Source of the DNA: Oscillospiraceae bacterium
GTDB taxonomy: Bacteria > Bacillota > Clostridia > Oscillospirales > Butyricicoccaceae
DNA length: 14,696 nt
NCBI GenBank assembly: GCA_902797555.1
Contig: CADBTM010000157.1
Coordinates: 1-14,696, forward strand
Reading direction: 5' to 3'
Below are positions 6,989-14,332 of this stretch, piece by piece (position 1 is the first letter of the stretch; each line of letters begins with the position of its first letter). The position numbers and the translations under genes are program-made. The notes beneath the pieces were generated by a model. That model was not told the DNA's origin. It saw nothing but the letters and a program-made list of their open reading frames with translations, and ran no database searches.

Positions 6989-6997
6989 TGGTACAAT
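6989..6997 (+). promoter_or_regulatory. Extended -10 promoter of the two-component operon
   Basis: TGG followed by TACAAT (6992-6997) forms an extended -10 just upstream of the response regulator. At the -35 position the sequence is ATGCTC, a poor match, and it overlaps the TCTTAATCCCGGT operator half. This is the arrangement expected of an activator-dependent promoter. Confidence 0.65.
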
Positions 6998-7023
6998 AGG
7001 GGCAAAGAATGGGAGATGAAGCC

Positions 7024-7725
7024 ATGTACCGCATTTTGATCTGTGACGACGAGCCGGATATTGTTTACGCCCTCAAGGTGTATCTTTCCACCCAAAAGGA
7101 ATATGAGCTGTTCACCGCCTATACCGGCAAGCAGGCGCTGGAGGTCATTGCCGAGCACGACATCCAGCTGGTGCTGATGGACGTGATGATGCCTGAAATG
7201 GACGGTATCTCCGCCACCATCCGCCTGCGGGAGACCTCCAACATCCCGGTGATCCTGCTGACCGCCAAGGGCGAGAGCGCCGACAAGGTGCTGGGGCTGG
7301 ATGTGGGCGCCGATGACTATATCACAAAGCCCTTTGATCCTCTGGAGGTCATGGCGCGGGTCAAATCCCAGCTGCGCCGCTATACCGCGCTGGGCGCCCA
7401 GGTCGCCCGCACCGACCGGTATGTGCAGGGCGGCATCGTGCTGGACGACGGAGACAAAAGCGTGACCGTGGACGGCGAGCCGGTGGCGCTCACCCCCAGC
7501 GAATACGGCATTCTCCGTCTGCTGATGCAAAACCCGGGGCGGGTGTTCTCCACCTCCCAGATCTACGAACAGGTGTGGAATGAAACCGCCCTCGGATCGG
7601 AGCATTCGGTGGCCGTCCACATCCGCCATCTTCGTGAAAAGATCGAGATCAACCCCTCTGAGCCCCGCTATATCAAGGTGGTATGGGGGCTTGGGTACAA
7701 AATGGAAAAGGGGGACCGGGAATGA
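7024..7725 (+). CDS. OmpR/PhoB-family response regulator
   Basis: A 233-residue regulator. I chose the ATG at 7024 (MYRILICDDE) because GGGAG lies eight bases upstream; the ATG at 7009 would put the ribosome site inside the gene and add residues not typical of the family. The receiver domain (about 2-115) has the acidic pair D8/D9, phospho-acceptor D53 in MDVMMPEMDG, T80 and K102, all intact. A winged-helix DNA-binding domain of OmpR type occupies about 135-230 (LTPSEYGILRLL, then SVAVHIRHLREKIE and VVWGLGYK). The TGA overlaps the ATG of the histidine kinase, so the pair is made together and should form a cognate system. The DNA target is probably the box array immediately upstream (inference). 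Confidence 0.96.
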   Translation: MYRILICDDEPDIVYALKVYLSTQKEYELFTAYTGKQALEVIAEHDIQLVLMDVMMPEMDGISATIRLRETSNIPVILLTAKGESADKVLGLDVGADDYITKPFDPLEVMARVKSQLRRYTALGAQVARTDRYVQGGIVLDDGDKSVTVDGEPVALTPSEYGILRLLMQNPGRVFSTSQIYEQVWNETALGSEHSVAVHIRHLREKIEINPSEPRYIKVVWGLGYKMEKGDRE

Positions 7726-9821
7726 ACGGACTGATCCATTCCCTCCCCGCAAAGGTGGGTGCCCTGATGCTCACCTTTCTGTGTATTCTGGTGGGGGCGG
7801 CAGCCTGTGTGGGGATGATCTATGCCATAGATATGGATCTGTATTCCGGGGCGAACGTCTATCCTCTGGAAACCGCGCTTCTGAACGTCCACAGCGAGCT
7901 GGAGGGAGAGCTCTACTATTCCAGCGGTCTTTGCCGCACCCGGGCATCCAGCGCCGCATGGGAGTTGATGCGCGCGGCAAAAAACGGTGAGGATCCGACA
8001 CAGGACTATGCGCCACGATATACCAATCTGCGCGCCGTTCTCTATGATCCCCAGGGCAAGCTGCTGTTTTCCAGCGACGAGGCGGTGCTGCTGTCCGCCG
8101 ATCATCGGCTCAATTGGATCGACCGGGCGGAGTTTGACAAGTGTCTGCAGGATGATGTCACCGGAGAGCTGGGCTCCAATGTGGATCCCAGCACCGGAGA
8201 GACCGTCGTCTGGGAACCGGAAACCGACGCGGTGGCTGCCCTGCGCGCCGATTCCCGGGAACTGGCAGAGAGCACTCTCCCGGAGGGTACGGTATACATC
8301 GCGGTCTATGACGGAGAAATCGAAGGATACCGCGTCTATCTGATGCTTTCCGTACCCATGACGGTGCGGGATCGCTTTTGGACGGAGAAGCAGGCCTTTG
8401 ACCGGATGTATCCCCTCCGCTGGGGGATTCCCGCGGTCATCGTGCTTGCGGGGTTGACGGGACTCTGCTGTGTCATCTTTCTGTGCTGTGCCGCCGGACA
8501 TCGGCGGGACAGCTATGCTGTAAAGCTGAACTACTTTGATCGAATCCCGCTGGATCTGCTGCTGCTGATCGCCGTATTTCTCACCGCGGGGCTTGGCATT
8601 TTCGCCCGCGAGTGGAGCTCTGTCGCCTTGAACCCGCTGGTCATTCTCGCCTTGTGCTGCGCCGCAGGGGTGATGATCTGGCTGCCCATGCTGCTCACCT
8701 TCTGCACCCGGGTCAAGGTGGGAAAATGGTGGAAGGGAACGGTGATCTACTGCGTTCTCCATCTGATAAGCAAGATGCTGCGCGCCCTGTGGCGCATGGT
8801 TCTCGCCGTTCCCATGGTGTGGCGGACACTGCTGGTGGGCGGGGTGATCCTGCTGAACAATATGTACCTTGTCTCGCTGAGCGGCATGAGAAACGGCACC
8901 CCCGTGGTCGCAATGTTTTTGATCGGCCTTGTGCTGGTGGTGCTGGCGTGCATCCTGTCCTATCAGATGCAAACCCTCAAGCGGGCGGGTCAGGCCCTTG
9001 CCCAGGGGAGCTTTGACCAGAAGGTGTCTACCCGGGGCATGCTGCCCGATCTGAAGCAGCACGGAGAGGATCTCAACTCGCTGGGCGACGGGCTGTCTGC
9101 TGCGGTGGAGCAGCGGATGCGCTCCGAGCGGATGAAAACCGAGCTGATCACCAACGTCTCCCACGATATCAAAACCCCGCTCACCTCCATCATCAATTAT
9201 GTGGATCTCCTGCAAAAGAACCCCACCGACGAGGAGCGGGAGCAATACCTCGCCGTCCTGGATCGGCAGGCCAAAAGGCTGAAAAAGCTTACGGAAGATC
9301 TGGTGGAGGCCTCCAAGGCATCCACCGGAAACCTCGCCGTCAATCTGACCCCGGTGGATCTCCATGAGTTTCTCAATCAGGCCATCGGAGAATATGAGGA
9401 TCGGCTGGCAAAAGCCCGGCTGACATTGGTGGCCAACATCTCGGGCGAGGGGCTGGCCGCCATGGCCGACGCCCGCCATCTGTGGCGCATTGTGGACAAT
9501 CTGCTGAACAACGCCTGCAAATATGCCATGCCGGAGACAAGGGTCTATCTTGACGCTGCAGCCGAAGGGGTGTATGCTGTAATTACCGTGAAAAACGTCT
9601 CCCGGGAGGCGCTCAATGTGGCGCCGGATGAGCTGACCGAACGGTTTGTGCAGGGGGACAGCTCCCGCAAAACCGAGGGCAGCGGACTGGGTCTGAACAT
9701 CGCCAAGAGTCTGGCAGAGCTCCAGAACGGGAGCATCGATATCGGCATCGACGGCGATCTGTTTAAGGTGACCCTCACCCTGCCCCGCTGTGAATTGCCT
9801 GCAAAGGAGGAACCGGTATGA
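7722..9821 (+). CDS. Six-TM sensor histidine kinase with large extracellular domain
   Basis: A 699-residue kinase starting at the ATG at 7722, overlapping the regulator stop. A first membrane helix (about 13-36) is followed by an extracellular domain of about 195 residues (37-232) with no family I recognise. Five more hydrophobic segments follow at about 234-258, 277-296, 303-328, 360-387 and 394-414, placing the kinase inside the cell. A short linker leads to the dimerisation/phospho-acceptor domain with H481 in NVSHDIKTPLTSI. The ATPase domain has an N-box (NLLNNACKYA, 593-602) and a G-box (EGSGLGLNIAKS, 652-663). A HAMP domain is not clearly recognisable. The signal is unknown; the coupled wall amidase and divergent glycan synthase point to the cell envelope. 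The architecture resembles the roughly 700-residue membrane kinases common in Clostridia. Confidence 0.94.
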   Translation: MNGLIHSLPAKVGALMLTFLCILVGAAACVGMIYAIDMDLYSGANVYPLETALLNVHSELEGELYYSSGLCRTRASSAAWELMRAAKNGEDPTQDYAPRYTNLRAVLYDPQGKLLFSSDEAVLLSADHRLNWIDRAEFDKCLQDDVTGELGSNVDPSTGETVVWEPETDAVAALRADSRELAESTLPEGTVYIAVYDGEIEGYRVYLMLSVPMTVRDRFWTEKQAFDRMYPLRWGIPAVIVLAGLTGLCCVIFLCCAAGHRRDSYAVKLNYFDRIPLDLLLLIAVFLTAGLGIFAREWSSVALNPLVILALCCAAGVMIWLPMLLTFCTRVKVGKWWKGTVIYCVLHLISKMLRALWRMVLAVPMVWRTLLVGGVILLNNMYLVSLSGMRNGTPVVAMFLIGLVLVVLACILSYQMQTLKRAGQALAQGSFDQKVSTRGMLPDLKQHGEDLNSLGDGLSAAVEQRMRSERMKTELITNVSHDIKTPLTSIINYVDLLQKNPTDEEREQYLAVLDRQAKRLKKLTEDLVEASKASTGNLAVNLTPVDLHEFLNQAIGEYEDRLAKARLTLVANISGEGLAAMADARHLWRIVDNLLNNACKYAMPETRVYLDAAAEGVYAVITVKNVSREALNVAPDELTERFVQGDSSRKTEGSGLGLNIAKSLAELQNGSIDIGIDGDLFKVTLTLPRCELPAKEEPV

Positions 9822-10636
9822 CCGATGAGGAACGGTCTTTGGAAGAGATCCTTTCCCAGATCGAGGAAGAAGCCCGCGCGTCTTCTCCCGCCCCGGCGCG
9901 GTCGGCCCGCCAGCGGGATCACCGCCGGGTAAAGCGGCAGGCGCGCAGACGGGTGCTGGCCGTGCTCTTTGGGCTGTGCGCGGCAGCGGCTCTGGTGCTT
10001 TTGCTGGTATTCGCCCCAAAGGAGAGCTTTTCCTTTTTCCGCAACGGTTTGGGCACGGTGACCTCCCAGCCGCAAAACGGAAACGACGATCCGGCGATCG
10101 AGCCGCCGGAGGTGATGTGGACAGGCCTGCAGACCCTGCGGGACGCCGTTATGCCCGATTGGGTGGACGTGCAGCTCATCCCTGTCAACGGAAGCGCAAG
10201 GCGAGGAATGGAGCTGGAGGATCTCACCGCCATCGCCATTCATTATGTGGGCAACCCCGGCACCACCGCCCAACAGAACCGTAACTTTTTTGCCCTTGCC
10301 GAAACCAATGTCAGTTCCCATTTTCTCATCGGGCTGAAGGGCGAAATCATCCAATGCGTCCCCATCAACGAAAAGTCCTCGGCCACCAATGCCCGCAATC
10401 GGGACACCATCTCCATCGAGGTGTGCCACCCCGATGAAAGCGGGGCGTTCACGCAGGAGAGCTATGATTCTCTTGTCAAGCTGTGCGACTGGTTGTGCCG
10501 TCTGACAGGGCTGACCGGAGACGATCTGATCCGCCACTATGATGTGACGGGCAAGATCTGCCCCAAGTACTTTGTGGACCATGAGGACGCATGGGAAACC
10601 TTCAAGCAAGACGTAAAGGCCTCTCTTGCGCAATAA
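9818..10636 (+). CDS. Membrane-anchored N-acetylmuramoyl-L-alanine amidase (Amidase_2)
   Basis: A 272-residue protein whose ATG overlaps the kinase stop (ATGA), with AAAGGAGG upstream. Residues 1-45 are cytosolic: an acidic start, then a very basic stretch (about 27-45). One membrane helix at about 46-66 anchors the rest outside. Residues about 115-270 form an Amidase_2 domain related to T7 lysozyme and PGRPs. The zinc ligands are H142 (IHYVGN), H240 (RHYDVTG) and C248, and K246 sits two residues before the cysteine; the H-8-C and K-2-C spacings match those of T7 lysozyme (H122, K128, C130). It should cut the bond between MurNAc and the stem-peptide L-Ala in peptidoglycan. Coupling to the two-component genes suggests regulated wall turnover, or a feedback on the signal being sensed. 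Tethering rather than secretion would confine it to the membrane-proximal wall. Confidence 0.93.
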   Translation: MTDEERSLEEILSQIEEEARASSPAPARSARQRDHRRVKRQARRRVLAVLFGLCAAAALVLLLVFAPKESFSFFRNGLGTVTSQPQNGNDDPAIEPPEVMWTGLQTLRDAVMPDWVDVQLIPVNGSARRGMELEDLTAIAIHYVGNPGTTAQQNRNFFALAETNVSSHFLIGLKGEIIQCVPINEKSSATNARNRDTISIEVCHPDESGAFTQESYDSLVKLCDWLCRLTGLTGDDLIRHYDVTGKICPKYFVDHEDAWETFKQDVKASLAQ

Positions 10637-10640
10637 ACAA

Positions 10641-10664
10641 AAAAAGCCGCGTTTGCGGCTTTTT
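10641..10664. terminator. Bidirectional intrinsic terminator between amidase and NUDIX genes
   Basis: AAAAAGCCGC (10641-10650) pairs with GCGGCTTTTT (10655-10664) around a GTTT loop, giving a GC core with A/T runs on both flanks. It can therefore terminate both convergent units. The NUDIX stop codon begins inside the T-run. Confidence 0.9.
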
Positions 10665-11143
10665 TATTCCAGTTCGCTTTCCACGATGTGTTTGACTTCC
10701 CTTGAGGGGTGAAGCAGCTCTCTTCGGAAAAAGGTAGGATAATACTTCACGTCCCCGTCGATGGGGATCCATACGAGCTCCACCCGCGTGCCTTTTTCTG
10801 CAAAAGCGGGGCGGGGCTCAAAATCGTCCGGCACCTTCATGTAATAGAAAAATGCCAGCTCGTACACCACCGAGCCGTCCATTTTGCCGCCCTTGGCCAC
10901 AAAAAAGTTTTCATGGACAAAGCCCAGCCGGTCGATCTCCAGCGGAACGCCCAGCTCCTCTCTGCATTCCCGCAGAACGGCCTGCCGGGTATTCTCCCCC
11001 ATCTGCACTCTGCCGCCCACTGAATAGGCATGATCCTGTGAGGGCTCCTTTGCCATCAGGATCTTTCCGTCCCGCATCACGATCGCGCCCACGCGAAAAT
11101 TGAGCCAGCCGTTTTCCATCTGCACCGTAATATCCTGTGCCAT
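10664..11143 (-). CDS. NUDIX hydrolase
   Basis: A 159-residue cytosolic hydrolase starting at the ATG at 11143, with GAGGAGG seven bases upstream. The full Nudix box G-x5-E-x7-R-E-U-x-E-E-x-G-U is at residues 44-66: G44, E50, R58, E59, E62, E63, G65. These residues bind the magnesium that helps split a nucleoside-diphosphate-linked substrate (X-linked NDP to NMP plus P-X). The ends of the protein (VGAIVMRDGKILMAKE, then a C-terminal helix) fit the ADP-ribose / nucleotide clean-up group, but substrate cannot be assigned. It has its own promoter, back to back with that of the next gene to the right, and no operon partners. Confidence 0.94.
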   Translation of the reverse strand: MAQDITVQMENGWLNFRVGAIVMRDGKILMAKEPSQDHAYSVGGRVQMGENTRQAVLRECREELGVPLEIDRLGFVHENFFVAKGGKMDGSVVYELAFFYYMKVPDDFEPRPAFAEKGTRVELVWIPIDGDVKYYPTFFRRELLHPSREVKHIVESELE

Positions 11144-11178
11144 GCGCGCCCCTCCTCTTTTGTAAACAGATACGGGAG

Positions 11179-11207
11179 ATTATAGCATGACCGTCTGCAT
11201 TTTGCAA
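11179..11207 (-). promoter_or_regulatory. Promoter of the NUDIX gene
   Basis: On the minus strand TTGCAA (11207-11202), a 17-base spacer and a perfect TATAAT (11184-11179) with the extended TGC. The predicted transcript start is near 11172, about 30 bases before the start codon. Confidence 0.82.
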
Positions 11208-11224
11208 GGGCAGATCTGTCGCTA

Positions 11225-11253
11225 TTGCATTTCCATTGGAAATCTTTTATAAT
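11225..11253 (+). promoter_or_regulatory. Promoter of the spermidine-synthase-like gene
   Basis: TTGCAT (11225-11230), a 17-base spacer and a perfect TATAAT (11248-11253). It lies back to back with the NUDIX promoter. The two -35 boxes are separated by 17 bases that contain the 8-base palindrome CAGATCTG at 11211-11218. Confidence 0.82.
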
Positions 11254-11285
11254 AGTTTCATGCTTTACAAAGGCGGTGTTTCTCT

Positions 11286-12881
11286 TTGGAAAAGAAGGGT
11301 CTTCTCCACCAAAAATGGTATTTGTATCTCACCGAGTTTTTCTCCGGTGTGTCGGTGATGGCGGTCGAGCTGGGCGCAAGCCGCCTGCTGGCGCCCTATT
11401 TCAGCTCGTCTCAGATCGTTTGGACCATCATCATCGGCACCATCATGATCGCCATGGCGCTGGGCAACCTGTGGGGCGGACGGGCGGCCGACAAGAATCC
11501 CGACCCTGCCCTGCTCTACCGCAGGATCCTGCTGGCCGCCGTGTGGATCGCCGCCATCCCGGCGGTGGGAAAGTATATCATTCTGGGCGTGTCCGCCCTG
11601 CTGGTCTTTACCGTGAGCACCAATTTCCTCATCCTGGCGGCCTTTGCCTCGTGCATGGTGATCTTTGTCTTTCCCCTGTTCCTGCTGGGCACGGTGACCC
11701 CTTCTTTGACCAAATACACGGTGGACAGTCTGACCGACAGCGGCAGCACCGTGGGACGTCTGGGCGCATGCAATACGGTGGGCAGCATTCTTGGCACCTT
11801 TCTCCCCACCTTTGTCACCATTCCCGCCGTGGGGACTTCGGTGACCTTTCTCATTTTTTCCGGAGTGCTGCTGCTCATTGCGCTGGCCTATTTCCTCAGT
11901 GAGAAAAAGCTGGGCGCAAGGGTGATCGTCGCGCTGATCCTGTTTGTTCTGTGCGCCATCTTCGGGCGAAGCCAGTCCTTTGCCTTTTGGGAGCCCGAGC
12001 TGACCTATGAGGGAGAATCGGTCTACAATTATCTTCAGGTCAAGGAGGACGACCGGCGGGTGATCCTTTCCACCAATGTGCTGTTCGGCGTCCAGTCCAT
12101 CCGTATGAAGGACGGCGGTCTGACGGGAATGTATTACGACTATGCTCTGGCAGCCCCGGTGATGGCGGGCAAAAGCGCGCCCCGGGTGCTCATTCTGGGC
12201 AACGGCACCGGCACCTTTGCCACCCAATGCCAGACCTATTTCCCGGGATGCACGGTGGAGGGCGTGGAGATCGACGGCAAAATCACCGCGCTGGCGCGTG
12301 AGTACTTTTCGCTGGCGGACAGCGTACAGGTCACCGAATATGACGGGCGCGCCTATCTGCAAACCCTTGAGGGCAAGTACGACGTGATCATGGTGGACGC
12401 CTATCAGGATATCACCATTCCCTTTCAGATGTCCACGGTGGAGTTTTTCACGCAGGTGCGGGAGCATCTCAGCGAGGGCGGCGTGACGGTGGTCAACATG
12501 AACATGCACTCCGACGGCGCGGACAGCATCAACGCCTATCTCAGCGACACCATCTGCTCGATCTTTCCCAACGTTTACACCGTAGAGGTGCCCTATTCCA
12601 CCAACAAAGAGCTGTTTGCCTCGGCGGAAGGCGATCCGCTGGCACTTTTGCAGGAAAAGCGGGGCAGCGTCACCGATCTGTCCCTTGCGCAGCAGCTTGT
12701 CCGGACGGAGGGCTTAATGGAGGCGTATGTGCCGGGCGAGCACCTGCTCACCGACGATCAGGCGCCGGTGGAGATGCTGGGCATGAAGATGATCGACGGG
12801 CTGATCGAAGAAGAGGTCGCCTATTACAAGGCCATCTATGAAGCAGACGGGCTGAACGGCCTGATCGGCGCCCTGCGGTGA
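11286..12881 (+). CDS. Membrane-fused spermidine-synthase-like protein
   Basis: A 531-residue protein. The only start that fits is a TTG at 11286, nine bases after AGGCGG; the first in-frame ATG is at residue 25, inside the first membrane helix. Residues about 12-228 contain six to seven hydrophobic segments (FFSGVSVMAVELGASRLLAPYF opens the block, in the style of fused MFS/spermidine-synthase proteins). Residues about 240-500 are a class I methyltransferase-like fold of spermine/spermidine synthase type: LILGNGTGT at 302-310, the cofactor acidic residues E328 and D330, YDGRAYLQ at 352-359 and YDVIMVDAYQ at 365-374, where D371 matches the catalytic aspartate position. The usual D-[ST]-x-[DE]-P signature is replaced by DAYQD, so aminopropyl transfer to putrescine is uncertain. 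No speD or ornithine/arginine decarboxylase is nearby. The family call is firm and the substrate is open. Confidence 0.87.
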   Translation: MEKKGLLHQKWYLYLTEFFSGVSVMAVELGASRLLAPYFSSSQIVWTIIIGTIMIAMALGNLWGGRAADKNPDPALLYRRILLAAVWIAAIPAVGKYIILGVSALLVFTVSTNFLILAAFASCMVIFVFPLFLLGTVTPSLTKYTVDSLTDSGSTVGRLGACNTVGSILGTFLPTFVTIPAVGTSVTFLIFSGVLLLIALAYFLSEKKLGARVIVALILFVLCAIFGRSQSFAFWEPELTYEGESVYNYLQVKEDDRRVILSTNVLFGVQSIRMKDGGLTGMYYDYALAAPVMAGKSAPRVLILGNGTGTFATQCQTYFPGCTVEGVEIDGKITALAREYFSLADSVQVTEYDGRAYLQTLEGKYDVIMVDAYQDITIPFQMSTVEFFTQVREHLSEGGVTVVNMNMHSDGADSINAYLSDTICSIFPNVYTVEVPYSTNKELFASAEGDPLALLQEKRGSVTDLSLAQQLVRTEGLMEAYVPGEHLLTDDQAPVEMLGMKMIDGLIEEEVAYYKAIYEADGLNGLIGALR

Positions 12882-12923
12882 AGTTCTTTTCCGCGCAGCC
12901 GCAAACCCGGAATATTGAAAGCG

Positions 12924-12950
12924 GCCCATCGCAAGTTTGCGATGGGCTTT
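12924..12950. terminator. Hairpin between spermidine-synthase-like and symporter genes
   Basis: GCCCATCGCAA (12924-12934) pairs perfectly with TTGCGATGGGC (12937-12947). On the plus strand it is followed only by TTTGTATT, a weak U-tract. On the minus strand the stem is followed by CGCTTT. It is the sole candidate terminator in this 93-base convergent gap and may serve both genes with limited efficiency. Confidence 0.7.
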
Positions 12951-12974
12951 GTATTCTCCGCATTTTCCCCTTTC

Positions 12975-14321
12975 TCACGTTCCGTTTCCCCTTTTCCAGA
13001 TCGCGGCGCATTCGGGCGCAAATCGAAGGAGAGCGATCAGATTGGGCAGCGCCATCACGCCGTTCAGGAGCTCGGCCAGCCGCCACACCGCCTCCAGCCG
13101 AAGGCTGCCGCCAACGGCGCACGTCAGGCAGAACACCGCCAGATAGAGCTTCCCTGCCCTTTCGCCCAACAGGTATCGGGCGCAGGCGCGGCCATAGAGC
13201 CCCCATGCCAGAACCGAGGAAAGAGCGAATAGGCTGAGGGTCACGGCAACGATGCCTGCTGCCGCCCCTCCGAACACTGAGGCAAATCCCCGCACCGTCA
13301 GCGCAGCCCCCATATCCCGCCCATAGGGGACGTTGGGCACGCCGAGAAGGATCACCAGCGCGGTCACCGTACAGATGACCACCGTGTCGGCAAAAACCTC
13401 AAAAATGCCCATCAGGCCCTGCTCCGCAGGGTCGCGGGTCTGGGCAGAAGCGTGGGCGATGGCCGCCGAGCCCAGCCCTGCCTCGTTGGAAAAAACGCCC
13501 CGGCCCACGCCGTGAATGACGGCCTGGCGGATGCCGATGCCTGCCGCGCCGCCGGTCACCGACGGGGGCGAAAACGCACCCCGCAAGATGGCGGCAAAGA
13601 CGCCGGGAAGGTCTCGGATATGTACACAGATCACCGCAGCCGCCGACAGAAGATAGATCCCCGCCATCACCGGCACCAGCGTCCCCGCTACCTCGCCCAG
13701 CCGCTTTGCCCCGCCCAGCAGCACGTATCCCGCTGCGGCGGCACAGACAAGACCGATCCCCCACGTCACCGCGGCCTGCCCCGTCGCCGTCAGCGGGACA
13801 ACCGAGGCGACCGCCCCGCGGAGCGTGTCTGTGATGGTGTGGACCTGGGCGAGATTGCCGATACCAAAGGCGGCTGACGCCCCGCACAGGGCATAGAGCC
13901 CGGCAAGCGCCGGGGCATGCAGTCCGTCCCGCATGGCGTACATGGGGCCGCCCAGCCATTCTCCTTTCCTGCCCTTGCGACGGTAGCGGACAGAGAGGGC
14001 GATCTCGCAGGATTTGGTGCACATGCCGAAAAAAGCCGAGACCCACATCCAGAACACCGCTCCCGGGCCGCCCAGCGCGATGGCGCCCGCTACGCCGGCC
14101 ACGTTGCCCGTTCCCACCGAGGCGGCCAGCGCTGTACACACCGCCTGCAGCGGGGTCACGCCGCCCCGGGAGGGGGATTTTTGCCCCAGCGCGCGGCGCA
14201 CGCCGGACAGCATATCCCGAAACCGGGTGATCTGGGGAAAGCCGCACCTGACGCTGAGATACAGTCCCGTTCCCACCAGAGCCGCCATCATGGGCGCGCC
14301 CTGCAGCCACTCGGTCAGCAT
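12975..14321 (-). CDS. AGCS-family sodium:alanine/glycine symporter
   Basis: A 448-residue polytopic membrane transporter of the alanine-or-glycine:cation symporter family, full length for the family. The start is the ATG at 14321, with TAGGAGGGG five bases upstream. Family signatures are ASVGTGNVAGVAGAI at about 67-81, GGPMYAM at 124-130, GVFSNEAGLGS at 275-285 and DPAEQGLMGIFEVFADT at 298-313. About ten to eleven hydrophobic helices are visible. It should import a small neutral amino acid with Na+. Its ribosome site overlaps the stop codon of the upstream DUF4363 gene, so the two genes are co-transcribed and probably coupled. The C-terminal tail (AECAAIWKRGNGT-like) is slightly short but not truncated. 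Confidence 0.95.
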   Translation of the reverse strand: MLTEWLQGAPMMAALVGTGLYLSVRCGFPQITRFRDMLSGVRRALGQKSPSRGGVTPLQAVCTALAASVGTGNVAGVAGAIALGGPGAVFWMWVSAFFGMCTKSCEIALSVRYRRKGRKGEWLGGPMYAMRDGLHAPALAGLYALCGASAAFGIGNLAQVHTITDTLRGAVASVVPLTATGQAAVTWGIGLVCAAAAGYVLLGGAKRLGEVAGTLVPVMAGIYLLSAAAVICVHIRDLPGVFAAILRGAFSPPSVTGGAAGIGIRQAVIHGVGRGVFSNEAGLGSAAIAHASAQTRDPAEQGLMGIFEVFADTVVICTVTALVILLGVPNVPYGRDMGAALTVRGFASVFGGAAAGIVAVTLSLFALSSVLAWGLYGRACARYLLGERAGKLYLAVFCLTCAVGGSLRLEAVWRLAELLNGVMALPNLIALLRFAPECAAIWKRGNGT

Positions 14322-14332
14322 GTCTTCCCCTC

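Noticed and set aside
7009..7023. Earlier ATG for the response regulator (five extra residues).
   Set aside because: It would place the GGGAG ribosome site inside the coding region. The ATG at 7024 gives the canonical receiver start and correct spacing.
7668..10019. A 783-codon open frame on the minus strand across the kinase and amidase.
   Set aside because: It is antisense to two genes with complete motifs, its translation is His/Gln/Gly-rich without domains, and it has no ribosome site.
11265..12509. A 414-codon minus-strand frame opposite the spermidine-synthase-like gene.
   Set aside because: It is antisense, with His/Gly/Asp-rich translation and no domain. The plus-strand gene has a promoter and clear motifs.
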